Assembly (NCBI GenBank): GCA_037178855.1
Contig: JASJZC010000007.1
Location: 7,564,001 to 7,628,000 of the forward strand
Direction: 5' to 3'
From: Oscheius sp. JU75
Lineage: Eukaryota > Nematoda > Chromadorea > Rhabditida > Rhabditidae
DNA: 64,000 nucleotides
This document shows, in pieces, positions 28,219 to 40,381 of the stretch. The notes beneath the pieces were generated by a model. The model did not search any database, was not told where the DNA came from, and was given only the letters and a program-made list of their open reading frames with translations. Within the stretch, counting starts at the first letter, position 1. Every line of letters starts with the position of its first letter. A program made the position numbers and the translations under genes.

Positions 28219-29319
28219 TTAGAACCTATGCATCATTCTCTTGAAGGCTGTCTCACGTTTTTCTTCCTCACGGACTAGACGAGCTATATTCGAGCGCAGA
28301 GTTGTTTCCCACTCAGCCCTGAAAAATCCCATAGGTTTGAAACACAATCATAATGTACCAGTTGACAGTACCACCCTTGGTGTCAGCCAAAAAATCTTTG
28401 AAGCTTCTGCCAAGGAAATTCGGTAGAATCGACGGATTTGCATTTGAATTGGAGGGTTGCTGTTGGCGGATCATGTCATTCAGATTCCTCTTCTGTGTGG
28501 TTTTAGTCCTGATACGTGCAAATTTAACAAGATTGTTCATAAAAGACACTTACCCAGATTTGGACATGAATGGATTGGCCTTCTCAGTGACTTGCCACGA
28601 CTGGCGAAGAGCGCGCTGAGCAGTTGAAGCCATTTTCTGAAAGCCTTCCATATTGAAGAGCGAAAGTGCTAAGATTGGGACAGAGAGTACAGAAATAGCT
28701 TGGACTTTGTCTCTCTAAACAAAAAGAGACAGAGCGAGCTCCTATCTGCCGAGAAACTTCTTTATATGGGCGACAAGGACTGTTTACCTTAACCACGGTA
28801 CAAGGAATATTCGGGCGCACTTTAAAGCGAAAACATTGGACCGGCCCCCTCGTGTAGGGAAGACTGCCCAATCTGGGCAAAGTCTCTCCATGACGTGTTA
28901 CTAAAAACAGTCATTGGCAGAGATTGACTGATCAGAGAGTGTCCTTTTTTGGTCGGGTTGATGGTTTTTCATGTCCACAGTTCTTATCTTAGGTATCATA
29001 TGGCTCAAGTATTTTAGAGGATACAGAGTGGAAAAAAAGACTCACCTCGATTCGATTCCACATTTTTATCACTGAACAGCTGTTTGGGACACAGCGGTTT
29101 GCAAGGATTCAAGCCATTGAAACGGTCAACAACATCACGGGGGACATCAGAGTCAACAGAACTGCCTCCAGGTTGACAACGAACTTTCTGGAAACTTCCA
29201 AGGATTGGGTAAAAGTCGGAGTTATGGGGATACTGCCCAATTGAGCTCCTACAAAGACCATCCGAAGTATAGAGAAACCAAGAGAACACTATGACCGTCA
29301 ATAGCAATACGGGTGCCAA
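28219..29319 (-). CDS. Unrecognised protein with a hydrophobic N-terminal segment
   Basis: Exons in transcription order are 29319(open)-29046, 28900-28788, 28714-28554, 28508-28359 and 28318-28219, giving at least 265 aa with phase kept at each junction. No ATG starts the first exon; the frame is open a little upstream, so a 5' exon is probably missing. The N-terminal part has a strong hydrophobic segment (LLLTVIVFSWFLYTSD), then four spaced cysteines (LNPCKPLCPKQLF). The C-terminal half is basic (ETAFKRMMHRF end) and contains FKDFLADTKGGTVNWAEWET. I recognise no family. An alternative is two genes: ATG at 28633, three bases after a TTTCAG acceptor, would start a separate 109-aa protein. The poly(A) signal is probably at 28034-28039. 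Confidence 0.55.
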
Positions 29320-29868
29320 TCGGAAACTCCGTTTTTGGAAAGCACAAAGTTTTTGTATATTTTCCGCGAATTATAGAAACAGAATGTATCGTGTATAAAT
29401 ATAAGTTGTAAGAATTTCTGTGCGTTTTTTGATTACAGAGATTACTAAATGTTTTGTTTACTAATATACAACCATACTATTTTCAGGAATGCTAAAGTTC
29501 AGCTCATTGAAAGGAAGATTCGTAGTGGTGAATGCAGTGGAGTTACAATGAAACAATGACGGGTCCTTGTTATGCAATGGTTTTTGTCAGTGAAATACTC
29601 TAAACTGACAGTTCTCTCACAGGCGTACCAACAATAGCTAGAAGAGGTTTGACCAGGCGAGCTTGTACCTCAAATCAATTGAGACAAACTGGATAGACAG
29701 TCGCCAACTTGTTCAGGTAACGAGGCTGAAACGTGAAACCTGTATAAGAGAACTGTTTGGATTAGATTACACAGTTCACTTTTCATCGATCTTTTGTTCA
29801 GACTGCACCTTCTAGGTGTCTCAGTGTCACGTAGCTGTCAGCGACTTTCACTTTTCTTTGCCAAACTC

Positions 29869-31334
29869 ATGCTGCCATTAGTGTATTTGCTAGTTTCTAT
29901 TGCCTCTATTAATGCTAAATACGACCCATTTTACTATAGTCAGATTCCACATGAAGAGGTTTTAAATGCTAGGAAACAGGGTGAATTAGGTAGGAGTCAT
30001 AAAATTTTGAATTCGCGTTTCAGAAAAACAAAGATTTGACCATGCAGCTGGTAATACCTCTGTTCATAGAAGGTTAGTAATCAATATGTTTCTATGACTG
30101 CTTTAGGAGCGAACTATACGATGACTACATATCAAAATGCAACACATTAGGGAAAGAACGCGAGCGTATTGTAGCTCAATCTGTCAAACATATATCCAGA
30201 CGAGAAGATTATAAGGTACCTTTTCATATCTCTTTCAATCTCGATACTTTAGCTTCTTCTAACAATGGGAATGAGACAGTTTGTCGCCCGTTTTCTCACA
30301 CTCCCACGCGATCAATTCGTCTACGGAATCAAAGAGCTCTGCACGAAGTTTGAATTGCAGCTGCAATGCCAGCGAGGGTTTGGGGAGAGTCGGTCAGGAA
30401 ACTTTTTTTTTTTTTATTAAAGTATCAGTTAAGAGCACAGATTAAAGCCAGAGTTGAGGGTATGGAGACTGAAAATGGGAATCTAAAAGTCTTGTTGGAC
30501 GAACAATGCAGTCAGGAACAATTTGATCCATCACCATATTACTGCATTTCTCAGGATCCATATGTATGGTCGAAGCCTTGCTTTAAGGTATAGTCAAACT
30601 TTCCATTCTCACTTCTGTCATGTTGATGTTTTGCAACTGAAAGATAGGTGTATTCAGTGCAGTTTTCGTGTCCTAATGCTGAAAGAAAACATTTGCAAAG
30701 ACTGTTGAAGCATGACGCAATTTGGTGACAAACGTTCCTTTGTAACGTTACAGGTCCAACATAGGGTTTAGCGAATTTTTTGTTACTCCTTTCTGGCTAA
30801 AACAATGCCTTGGAAACAGTCACTATAGTTACACATAATCGTTGTCTTACAGGAAATGCTAAAGTACAACTACACACGATATTCTGTCGGTCGTCGTATG
30901 GCAAACATACACTTTGATGCAGTTCGCAACGTGACTCTTTTAACCTACGACAAGGTTTTCTTTTATTGTTTACTTGTACCCAATTGATCACAGGATCTCA
31001 ACGACGACAACCAGATTCTGACAGTAAAGGAAAAAGTTCAAAACATCATGGTTGCAGCCTTGAAAGAGATGGCTCTGATTGAAGGAGAAAAGTGTGCAGA
31101 TCTGGCAAACGTCTTGCAATGCGTTTTGCCCTTTGTAGGCATCAAGTGTGGTTCTAAAATAGAGTCCATGATGAGGACTATGATAGAAGTCGGGTCAGTT
31201 TTTCCATATACGGAACAATTGTAATACTTTGCAGATATTTAGCGCAAGAGCGACAAGAAGACCTGAATCAGCATTTCAGGGGCTTTGGCGTTGAAGCCGA
31301 TATTCGATGCACAAAGATTTATGAAAACGCGTAG
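29869..31334 (+). CDS. Unrecognised secreted protein, 319 aa
   Basis: Exons are 29869-29989, 30024-30072, 30107-30215, 30253-30377, 30434-30587, 30853-30954, 30994-31193 and 31235-31334; phases agree. The start ATG begins a typical signal peptide (MLPLVYLLVSIASINA), with mature protein from about residue 17. The mature part is largely helical and charged, with cysteines in CNTLGK, ELCTKF, LQCQR, EQCSQ, YYCIS, KPCFK, EKCADL, LQCVL, IKCGS and IRCTK. No known domain was recognised. The junction at 30377/30434 uses a weaker TTAAG acceptor because the better TTATCAG one would cause a stop. A poly(A) signal is at 31371-31376. It lies head to head with the minus-strand gene ending near 29.3 kb. Confidence 0.7.
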
Positions 31335-31370
31335 TCTTTATCTGCAGCTTTATCGCATAACCATTCCATA

Positions 31371-31376
31371 AATAAA
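31371..31376 (+). terminator. Poly(A) signal
   Basis: AATAAA lies 37 bp beyond the stop codon of the secreted-protein gene. Confidence 0.55.
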
Positions 31377-33020
31377 TGTTTACGGTTCAGCACAACACAT
31401 GTGATAGCGTCTGGAAGAGAGAGCCTGTTTATGAATCTTTGATCCAGTAGGGGTGGAAGTGATAGAAGAGCAGTGGAAAGGGATCAATAAAGAAACTTTA
31501 AGGGCACATCATCGATTGACGCTCCGAGTTTAAAATACATATTTATTTCTTTCAATTGTAAGCTGCAGCTTCTCTTCTAAAAGCAACGCAAGCCAATATA
31601 TTCCAACAACAGTTCATCGAAACATCTGTAAAGCAACCCAATCTTGACTTTAAATTTTAAATCTGAAAAACCCACCTGACACAGAGAAATGAGGTGCTAT
31701 CCTGGGGGTAGCTTCGTCTTAGGTCCAAAGTCTATGTCTTCCTAGCTGATCTGTTCAAGAGTAGATAAACGATTCCAAAGAATATGAAGGCTTGCCTGTG
31801 ATTGTTGCTATCCCAAAATGCGGTACGTTGGCCGGGTGTGCAAACAATACAAATATAACTTTAAATATTACCAAATAGTGCTCAGGTCAAACTTGTGTTT
31901 ATCATGAGACCCTGCCAGAATTTGAACATTAGACAGCTGTTAAAACACAAACGAAACCAAATAATCCTAATGATTCACAATGAATCTCCTAGTAGTATGT
32001 GCTTTACTGTAAAACCATGTGAGGCATCATCTGTCTTGGTACACCTTGATGATCTCGAGAGAATCCATCAAGCATGTAGCAGGAAGTGGAAGCATAACCA
32101 GATAGTTCCTGGTTCATTACAAGGCCAATTTTTCAGTTACGAAACACTACATAAAACAAATGTAAACCTATTACAAAGATAGAAGTTTGTTTTTCGCTGA
32201 CTCATTAGCGGGTGTGATGTTCAGGTCATTGAGATCGCCATCCTTTTAAACACTGAATTGTATTGTGTGAAGCATTTTTCGTCATATGAGTTGACGACCC
32301 ACCCGACCGGTTACCTCCAATTACAGCATTCAACAACGGCAAGCGCGGCATGGCAAGTGAGACACTCCCTCTTCCTTTAAAAATTATACTTTTAGACGAT
32401 AAAGTCAGTCGTTTCTTCAAAAAGGAGAAAAGGACTTTTGAGGGTGCTGCACGTAATATTTTCCTGCTTTTGTTATTTTAAGTTCATTTTCAGACGATGC
32501 AGCTCGGGATGTGAGAAAGGCAGCTAGAAATGTAGAGCACACGATCCGTCCTCCATGGTACAGAAGAACCTGGAGTGAGTTTCCCACGAAAAGATTTCGA
32601 TCTACTTTTACGATACGGGCGACACATGACAGATTTATTAGTTGAAGAGTTTATTATCTTATCTAAAAGTCTGCGGGTCAACTTGAAAAAGAGAAAGCAT
32701 GCCAGTGTTAGAAAGAAAAGGATGATCACATGATTGACCTTATTTTCAGACCGGATCAGAGGCTTTTTCAACCGAAGACGTTGAGAGTAGAAAAATCCCA
32801 TCACCTTATCATCGCGGATTATTACCTATCAGCCGTGTGTGTCGTCAAGCGTCCACTTTTCCACAGTCGGTCATGGTTGTCCAGACGAAATAAATCGTTC
32901 CATAGCACTTTTTTTGAGTCCTCTCCCTGATTGTGCGAGATTTAGCTCGTGTTCTCACTCCGCCACGCGCCACACCAATAATCCAGTTCAACTACCCTTC
33001 CGCCAACTGATACCTCTCTG
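31377..33020. other. Intergenic region, no gene recognised
   Basis: AT-rich sequence between the secreted-protein gene and the M28 peptidase gene. Open frames near 31895-32182 and 32490-32804 have no family signature or consistent splice pattern. Confidence 0.45.
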
Positions 33021-33029
33021 TTTTTCTAG
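33021..33029 (+). promoter_or_regulatory. Likely trans-splice acceptor before the peptidase start
   Basis: TTTTTCTAG ends immediately before the start ATG at 33030. A consensus acceptor placed directly at the initiator is the usual sign of spliced-leader addition in nematodes. Confidence 0.55.
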
Positions 33030-36000
33030 ATGCAACCGCCACATTCACAGCGGCTTCTTAGTGGCGCCATTTTGGTGCTCGGCTTGAGCATGCTCATAGC
33101 TGGATCCATCATGCTGGGAATCGGCGTCCATAAAAGCAAACAAAAAAGTACGTGTACTTCAGGCATACCGCCAGTAATTTCTGATTCAACAACAACAACA
33201 ACAGCTGCTTCAGTACCAGATCGTTTGTTTGCTTTGAGAACAGCTTGATCATATCAGTTTATAGGCGATGTGATTCGAAAAATGATTCGGAAAGGCATCA
33301 AATGGCAGAATATACAGGAGAACCTACGTGATTTTACCAAAAAACCACATCAGGCGGGAACGGAAGCTAATAAGGAAGTGGCTGATATGATCAAAGAGAA
33401 ATGGCAAAGCGCAGGGCTTGAAGGTATTACCGTTTTTAAATAAACTGGTAAGTTTTAGATGTTCACGAAGTTTCTTACAACGTCCTTCTGACATATCCGG
33501 AGTGGGACAATCCAAACACATTGTCGATTTCTCAGCCGAATGGTGATATTGTTTTCAAGACAAGTGGCACGAGCCCGGCAGTTCTCCCAGAGCAACAAGA
33601 TCCAGGTAAAGAGTCTAACACAACAGAAAAATATTTTCTAGGCGCCGGAATACAATGGCTGGCCTTCTCACCGAATGGTTCAGTAACAGGAGATGTTGTC
33701 TATTGTCACTTTGGTTCGGCTAAAGACTTTCAAACACTGAAGGACAGGGGGATTCACCTTGCGGTATGACCTTGTTTTCAAGAGCACAAAAAGCGTTTTA
33801 GGGGAAAATAGCACTGATTCGGTATGGTAGCGTGTTCAGAGGAGACAAAGTGGCACAGGCTGAGAAGGCTGGAGCCATTGGAGCAATTTTGTATACCGAT
33901 CCGGCTGAAGGAGCTACTCTGGGAACATCATCCAGTGCGTACAGTCTTGTGAAAGCTCTATTTGTGTTAGTTATAGTTCCATCCATGACAACTGTCTTTG
34001 AAAACTCTCTTGTATTTGCAGATGATACCTACCCTAACACCTACTATATGCCGTCGGAAGGGGTACAAAGAGGTACTCTGTACATTGGTGATGGAGACCC
34101 CTTGACACCTCTGTATCCATCAAAGCCCAATCTTTGGAAGTCATTGACTCTTGAAGAGGTTGGCTCATTTTATTAGTCACAATTATACTTTAGGCACTGA
34201 ACGAAGGCGATATTCCCACTATCCCGTGTTTACCGATCTCGTATACGACTGCGCAAGAAATCTTAGGTCGAATGAATCCTCCCGAAGTAGATCCTTCTTG
34301 GAAGGGGGCCATCAATACGACTTATAACTACGGACCAGGACTTAAAGATGGTATGAAGGTTACAATTGACGTACATGCTCATTTTCAGAACAGGTATGGT
34401 GTTTACATGCTCATACTGATCTCTTTTTAGAACTATCCAGAACATTATTGGTTATATTTACGGTACCGAGGAACAAGATCGATACGTAATCCTCGGAAAT
34501 CACTACGATGCTTGGGTCTATGGCGCAATGGATCCCAATGCCGGAACTGCGGCTCTCGCGGAAGTCGTGCGTTCCATTGGACAAACTGTACAGCAAACGG
34601 GCTGGAGACCCGGTGGGCTAATGATAGGCTTCATTATGTAGGATGGTTCAGCCAGAACGATCATGTTTGCAAACTGGGATGCTGAAGAGTATGGAACCAT
34701 TGGATCAGCTGAGTTCATTGAAGAGTTTGCTTCCATTCTGATGAAAAGGGCGGTAGTCTACTTAAATATGGACTGTCTCAAGGGAAATGTAACACTGTAA
34801 GAGAAATATGAACTGAACTCATGAACTTCCCAGTTATGTGCAGGCATCTCCGGTGCTAAACGATGTTCTAATGAGTTCTGCCAAAAATGTTCCAAATCCA
34901 AATATGGAAGAGCTTAAGGCTGGGAGGAGCACTGTTTACGACACATGGTTTGACTTCAGACGATGCTTTCGGTGAAAATATTTTAGGCTTTATAACTTCG
35001 CTGATACTGACGACCCGACCAAGCCTTACGTACAGATTCCCAATGGTGGATCTGATCACAAGAGCTTCTTGACCTATCTTGGAATCCCAGTCGTCAACTT
35101 CTACTTTTTGCAATACAATACTTCATTCACATATCCTTTGTACCACACGCTTTACGAGACACCTTTCGCAATCGAAAATCTGATGGACACTAGGAATTAC
35201 TCGGTAAAAGTGTTTTATACCTTCCTACATCCTGTAGACTCATGTCGCTTTATCACAATACTGGGCAGAGATGGCTCTAAGCTTTGCCGACTCCCCTACC
35301 ATTTCGTACAAGTGAGATTTTAAAATCAGACTGTAACAGTTTTAGGCTTTCTGACCTGACTCAACAGATGAGCTATTCCTTCATTCCACAGCTTAGAGAA
35401 GCAATGCTGAAAAAGAATATGTCGGAGTACACTTCCGACGGTTTACAACAGCTTGACTACATGTCTACAACATCTAAAGTTTGTTGTGGTAAGCTGTTCT
35501 TATGAAGTTTCAGAGTCTAGCTCAGCAAGCTATTGAATTTGACAAGAATACGTTCTCTTTTGACGATGACATCAAACTGAGGATAAAGTGGAACGATCGC
35601 ATGATAAGGTTCCCACACTTTTCTCCGAACCGGATCCTTGTTTTAGTTTCCAGAACTGTTTTGTGAATCCGCGCGGAGCGCCGGGCGATCCCACGGCACG
35701 CCATGTTCTTTTTTCTACGAGCAAGACAGACTCATACGCGGGTAGCGTGATGCAGCAAGTATATGCCATTGTGAGTGAATCCTTTGTTTCTAGCCGCTGG
35801 AAGCAAGAGAAAAACTGTATGCAGACAGTGATTCAAAACGTGTCCTTTTGCTCTTTTGAGATAGTCATAAACACCGGCGCCATTAGCATAACAAAGATGT
35901 CAGCGTACAAGCAAATTGATTTAAACTGTCTGGGTCACACGCTAGTGTTCCAAGATGCATTGTGCAATTCCCTTCAAACACCTTATTGAAATTCTGTTTT

Positions 36001-36133
36001 CCAGTTGAACGAAATGACACCCACGACCGACCTATCCACGCTACAGGAGCTCTCAAGAGAACTGGCAAATCAGATCTCAATCGTTCATTATAGTCTACAA
36101 TGTGCGGGAAGTGCCATCAACAATTTCATTTAG
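33030..36133 (+). CDS. Glutamate carboxypeptidase II-like M28B metallopeptidase
   Basis: A type II membrane zinc peptidase of about 742 aa, the usual length for the GCPII/NAALADase family. Exons are 33030-33147, 33265-33423, 33459-33605, 33642-33763, 33802-33934, 34022-34158, 34194-34393, 34431-34612, 34652-34796, 34834-34947, 34987-35203, 35238-35311, 35346-35478, 35514-35608, 35647-35770 and 36005-36133. A membrane anchor occupies residues 10-32. A PA domain follows ([20 protein letters not shown] and [17 protein letters not shown]). The catalytic part has all zinc ligands: His in NHYDAW, Asp in GAMDPNAG, the Glu pair in WDAEEYG, Asp in YLNMDC and His in YPLYHTLYE. The dimerisation-like C-terminal domain is present. 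The lysine that binds the substrate carboxylate in GCPII is replaced (KTDSYAG), which suggests NAALADL1-like or other peptide specificity. The second exon boundary is the least certain. Confidence 0.94.
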
Positions 36134-36364
36134 GGGAAGACATACATGTATTTTTGTACACACGAGTATCAGATATTTGAGATGAAAGCTTTGCTGGGAC
36201 ATGTGGAGAGCCGTAGTTGTTGTGCCTGTTTTGTTGTGTTCACCGGATATTCACCTGGACAGCAAGACTGCAGAGCCTCTGGATGTAGTAGTCTGCCTTC
36301 TGGACGTCTCCCTGGAAAAAAGCCTCATTTTTAAACTTTGCTGAAAGCCTCTGGATCACATAAT

Positions 36365-36760
36365 TTACAGCACCAATCGGTTAGATCTTCGATTGTCAAG
36401 GTTGCTATTTATCACGCGCACTCGAAAGCACGAGGAGTCAGCTGGACGACGCGCGAACGAGGAACAGCCACACGGAACTATAGTGCTACCAACCTTTCGA
36501 ACAGCTCTTTCCCCCAGAATTCGTTCAGCCTTGGCGATCTGGAGAAATTGGCCTTTGGCTTCTGAATCGGATTCGGGCAAGGCAGCCGTGTACTCCTTCA
36601 CAATACTGTACGCACTCTTCAAATCCATGGCTCTGTAGATCAGATCATAGCTGAAAAGATTAGGTTATCAGGAGTGCCCCCGGGTTGCTTACTTCTCTGG
36701 GCAGATAGTCACATGCAGCACCATAATCGGCGGCGGATTACCTGCAAAAGGATTTGTCAT
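36365..36760 (-). CDS. Small unrecognised protein (tentative), 117 aa
   Basis: A two-exon model, 36760-36693 and 36650-36365, starts MTNPFAGNPPPIMVLHVTIC and continues YDLIYRAMDLKSAYSIVKEY, then FLQIAKAERILGERAVRK. Phase is kept across a 42-bp intron with a good TTTTCAG acceptor. The middle has the feel of a J-domain-like or helical bundle but lacks HPD, so I assign no function. The part after AVRK is Cys/Ser/Arg-rich and may be misassigned if another intron follows. It converges with the M28 peptidase gene. Confidence 0.4.
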
Positions 36761-39051
36761 GAGGAGTCGGCAATGGAGGCTCATAGATAACCGAGAGGTG
36801 ACAGTCAATATGGTTGACCGCAAGTGCACGCAATTTAGGTAAATAGCGGGATAAAGAGCAATTAGGCTATATGGATACTCTCTGTGGCATGAGCCGAAAG
36901 GAGGTGATATGTTGCGAAGACGAGGCGGATTATAGCGAATTTACAAAAGACAACTGAAATATGGCAGGCAATAAACTGAAGACTGGAACTGCTTTAATAT
37001 TTTTAAGGCGTCGTTCAAAGGGAAGGGGGTGGGAAGGACTGAACTACTAGTGCAGATAGGGTTGATAACTGTTGCGAAGAAGAGTTTTTTTGACGCCTAA
37101 GCCATTAGAGAACGCAACTATTGGCTTCATTTGATAAGAACCAAGAGGACAGCAGATAGGAAGGAGAACGGAACAAAGAGTTGGCCTCATTCGGTAGTAG
37201 GAGACCGCCAGACGTAGCGATCATATTCTGACCAGACGGTCCTGTGCTAGTGGGCGGAGTCGGAGAGAACAGAGAGTGTGGGGGGAACCCCCGAACGCAC
37301 CGTCGGCATGGCCTGTCGAGGCAGGGCCAAGTTGCGCAAGCAGTTATCTGAGTCGATTTGCATAAGGACAGTACACTGAACGGCTTAGTAGGGGTTCTCA
37401 TCCTTGGCTAATTCATTGCAACTCTATACTTGAGAGTCAACAGCTGAGAAAAAAGAGAGAAGGAGACGAATTGTCATGTGCCCAGACAGAGTGTAATGGA
37501 TCGAAAATCAGAGCGCTCTGGGGGCCCCGGTGTGAAAGGATGGTGTAGACGACGGTAGAAAGGGAAAAGCAGACGTAGCATCATTGGCGGCCCGCCGTAA
37601 GGGTGCATATCGCGTGCCGACAGACATAAACGGTCGGTATCTAATGTAAGATCCCACCAGACAGCCTTTCGATAACAAAGCAGACCGAAAAAGGAAGAGC
37701 ATATCAGGTGAAGCGAGAGACAATGAGAGAAACAGAGTTAGTCTAAAAGAAAAGGGAGCGTCATCGAGATTCGAATAGTTACGAAACACATTGCACAACG
37801 TTTTGAAAACGCTGAGCAGAACTGAAAGCAAACATGTTTTCCTGTGCCAAATTTCCAGCGATATCACACGCTTTGGGTTCTTTGTGTCTATCGCGTGGAG
37901 GATGAGTGCAGAGCGGATCTACAACACCTGGTCGGCCATGTAAAATGACAGCTCGACTAATTCTCGGAGCAGGGTCAACAGGACAAATATTATCAGCTGG
38001 CCTATTGTTTTTGCGTGATTGTTTGCTAGCAGAGAGAGAATTGAAGCAAGCTTACCAAGCACTGATAGCTGCAAAGGATTGAAAACAAATAGGAGCTGGA
38101 ACTGTATAAATATGGCTCAATCATGTGCTTCCAAGCGAGCTTCTCTCGCCAAGACGACATAAACAATATCAATTGACTTTTTCGAAAGGTTTCGGAACCG
38201 TTATTTGTTCAAGGATACCCGTGGTTCATTGAGTGGAAGAGAGAGACAAAAAGTTTGTGAGAGACAGCTGCTGATGAGAATAAACACTGGACAATTATCT
38301 GGCCGAGGAGGTCGCATTTTATGCCGCTTTTGCGACTTGTCGCACATCTACGAGGTCATTATTGTAGTCTCGGGCGTATCGTAATTCACCTCCTGGCCGA
38401 TAGCATCATTTACTTTGATGGATGTTTTAGAACGGCTAAAAAGGCCACATGTTGCGACCTCTTGAGACGGCTGATCAGAGCCCCCTCTTATCACCACACG
38501 GCAGTCTGTTCGCGACATTTTTTCAACAGTTTGGAACGGAGAGGAGGAAGAAGAAGGGGAACCGGTTGCTGCAAAAAATAACTTTTTCAGACACAACACA
38601 TACAGATGGTAGACATCTTGATTGATTGCTTTGGGTGTAACCTAAGTTAGGCTAGAGAGGGTTACGGAAATTATCAGCGATACAGGGTGACCGAGCTTGG
38701 TATAACTAGAGGGCAATAACCAGAAGGTTTTTTGGTCAAAAAGTCCAACCCATGGAAGCCACTGCTAGGGGGAAATGAATGAAGCGTCACAGCCAATTGC
38801 CTTGAAATAATACAAGCGACTACATCGGAGCGGTCAAAAGCCTAAATAGCATCCATATTGCCCTTTCTGTCTCTCAGCTACAGCTGTTTGCCCAGCCGTA
38901 CCCCTCTCTCCCTGTCCGATTCGACCCCGTGGTGTAACGTTGCCCCATTCGCAAGCTCGACCCCAGCGACCATTTTCTGCTATCAAACCCGATAAAACTG
39001 CTTCTTCTGGCTGTCTGAAGTGAATTTTCCGTCAGCACTCTCTCTCTCAAA
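36761..39051. other. 2.3-kb region without a supported gene
   Basis: Purine-rich on the plus strand to about 38.1 kb. A minus-strand frame at 38348-38517 (start MSRTDCRVVIRGGSDQPSQE) resembles a first coding exon but no following exon could be joined. Nothing else is supported. Confidence 0.4.
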
Positions 39052-40381
39052 ATGGGGAGTTTTATTGATGACAAAAACTTCCAAGCGATGGAAGTACTGA
39101 CAGAAGATGAAAACGAGGAATCTTCCGAGGTAAGAGTCTGTGCATCAGCTTTTTGAATTAAACTTTCAGAAAATGACAAAAACGCTGTTCGTTGACCTGA
39201 TGAAACAATTTTACGACATGGGCTGGATGAGAGGGACTGGCGGAGCTATGGGTGTCCGACTTGACCGAAAACATCTGTTGATCTCACCCTCTGCACTTCA
39301 GAAAGAACGTCTTAAAGAGTAAGCGTAATGTGTCTGGCTTCAATTGTTGAAGAATTCAGAGATGATATCTTTGAGTACAACCTGGAGAATCATCAGCTGG
39401 AGCATAGACCCAAGAACCATGCAGTGACCGTTTCTTCTTGCGCTCCACTGTTCACTCATGTTATGATGACCACAGGTACTGTTTTGATTTTTACATTTTC
39501 TGGGGTTTATATAGTTGAACAAATTCTTTCCGACGTAAAAGTCAAACCAGCATGCATCTCTGAACATCAAAGCAGTATGTATCTTCGAATGGTAAACCTG
39601 TGAGAAAATGTTTCAAATCATGTCCATGCGTTCGATTGTATGGGAGAGCGAAGCTGACATTCCATTTGGCGTAGTCTTCAAAACTTTTTTTTTGCTAATT
39701 TTTTCTTTGTAATTCCCAAATTCTATGTTGCACCCTTATCTTTTCCGCCTAATTCAAAGCGCTTTGTTTGTAATTGGGAATGCGGAGAAAGTAGACTAAA
39801 GTATATTAAAAGGTCTTCCGGGTTAGCCTCCGTAAGTCTTACAATTTCAGGATCCAAATGTGTGCTTCACTCTCACTCATTCTCCTCAAACTTGATCACT
39901 CAGCTGATCAAAGAGGATACATTTTCCATGTCACACCAAGAGTACATCAAAGGTTTGTCCCACTCACACAGTTTTACTGTTTCCTTGCTTTCAGGTATTT
40001 ACGATCCTTTTTCTGGAAAAAATTTGACGTATGAGGATACATTGGTTATTCCTATCGTTGAGAACAAGCCCAGTGAAAGCCTGCTTCTGCCCGGGCTAGA
40101 AAGCGCAATGCTCGAGTACCCGCGAGCCACAGCTTGTCTTGTCCGCAACCATGGTCTTTTCGTCTGGGGCAACACTTGGCAGGATGCAAAAATACAGTAG
40201 GTGTTAGATTATTTCGTTTTTACAAAATATTGCTTCTAGAATGGAGTGTATAGACTATCTTCTGGAGTTGGGTGCCAAGATGATAGAGAAAGGTTTTCTT
40301 CTGGTGAAAGAAGATCAGTCAAACGTCAAAACTTCGGAATCCCGTTATCAGCTCAGTTTTGCTCCGGATGACAGCTTGTGA
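39052..40381 (+). CDS. apip: Methylthioribulose-1-phosphate dehydratase (APIP/MtnB)
   Basis: A cytosolic class II aldolase-fold enzyme that dehydrates 5-methylthioribulose-1-phosphate in the methionine salvage pathway; the human homologue APIP also inhibits cell death. Exons are 39052-39129, 39170-39318, 39360-39475, 39851-39952, 39995-40196 and 40240-40381, giving 262 aa (human APIP 242). Family signatures are FYDMGWMRGTGGAMGVRLD, ISPSALQKERL, the zinc ligands in CVLHSHS and in VRNHGLFVWGNTW, and the catalytic Glu in SHQEYIKG. EYPRATACLV and the C-terminal ECIDYLLELGAKM helix also match. The first exon codes for an acidic N-terminal extension. Intron 3 is 375 bp, others about 40 bp. No methionine-salvage neighbour is visible. 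Confidence 0.95.

Noticed and set aside
29314-29319. TTG codon as translation start of the minus-strand membrane protein
   Set aside because: Non-ATG initiation is unlikely in this setting; a missing upstream exon is more plausible.
34948-34986. Apparent premature TGA in the M28 peptidase gene
   Set aside because: The stop lies inside a 39-bp intron (GTTTGA...TTTTAG) whose removal restores TVYDTWLYNF in frame, so the gene is intact.
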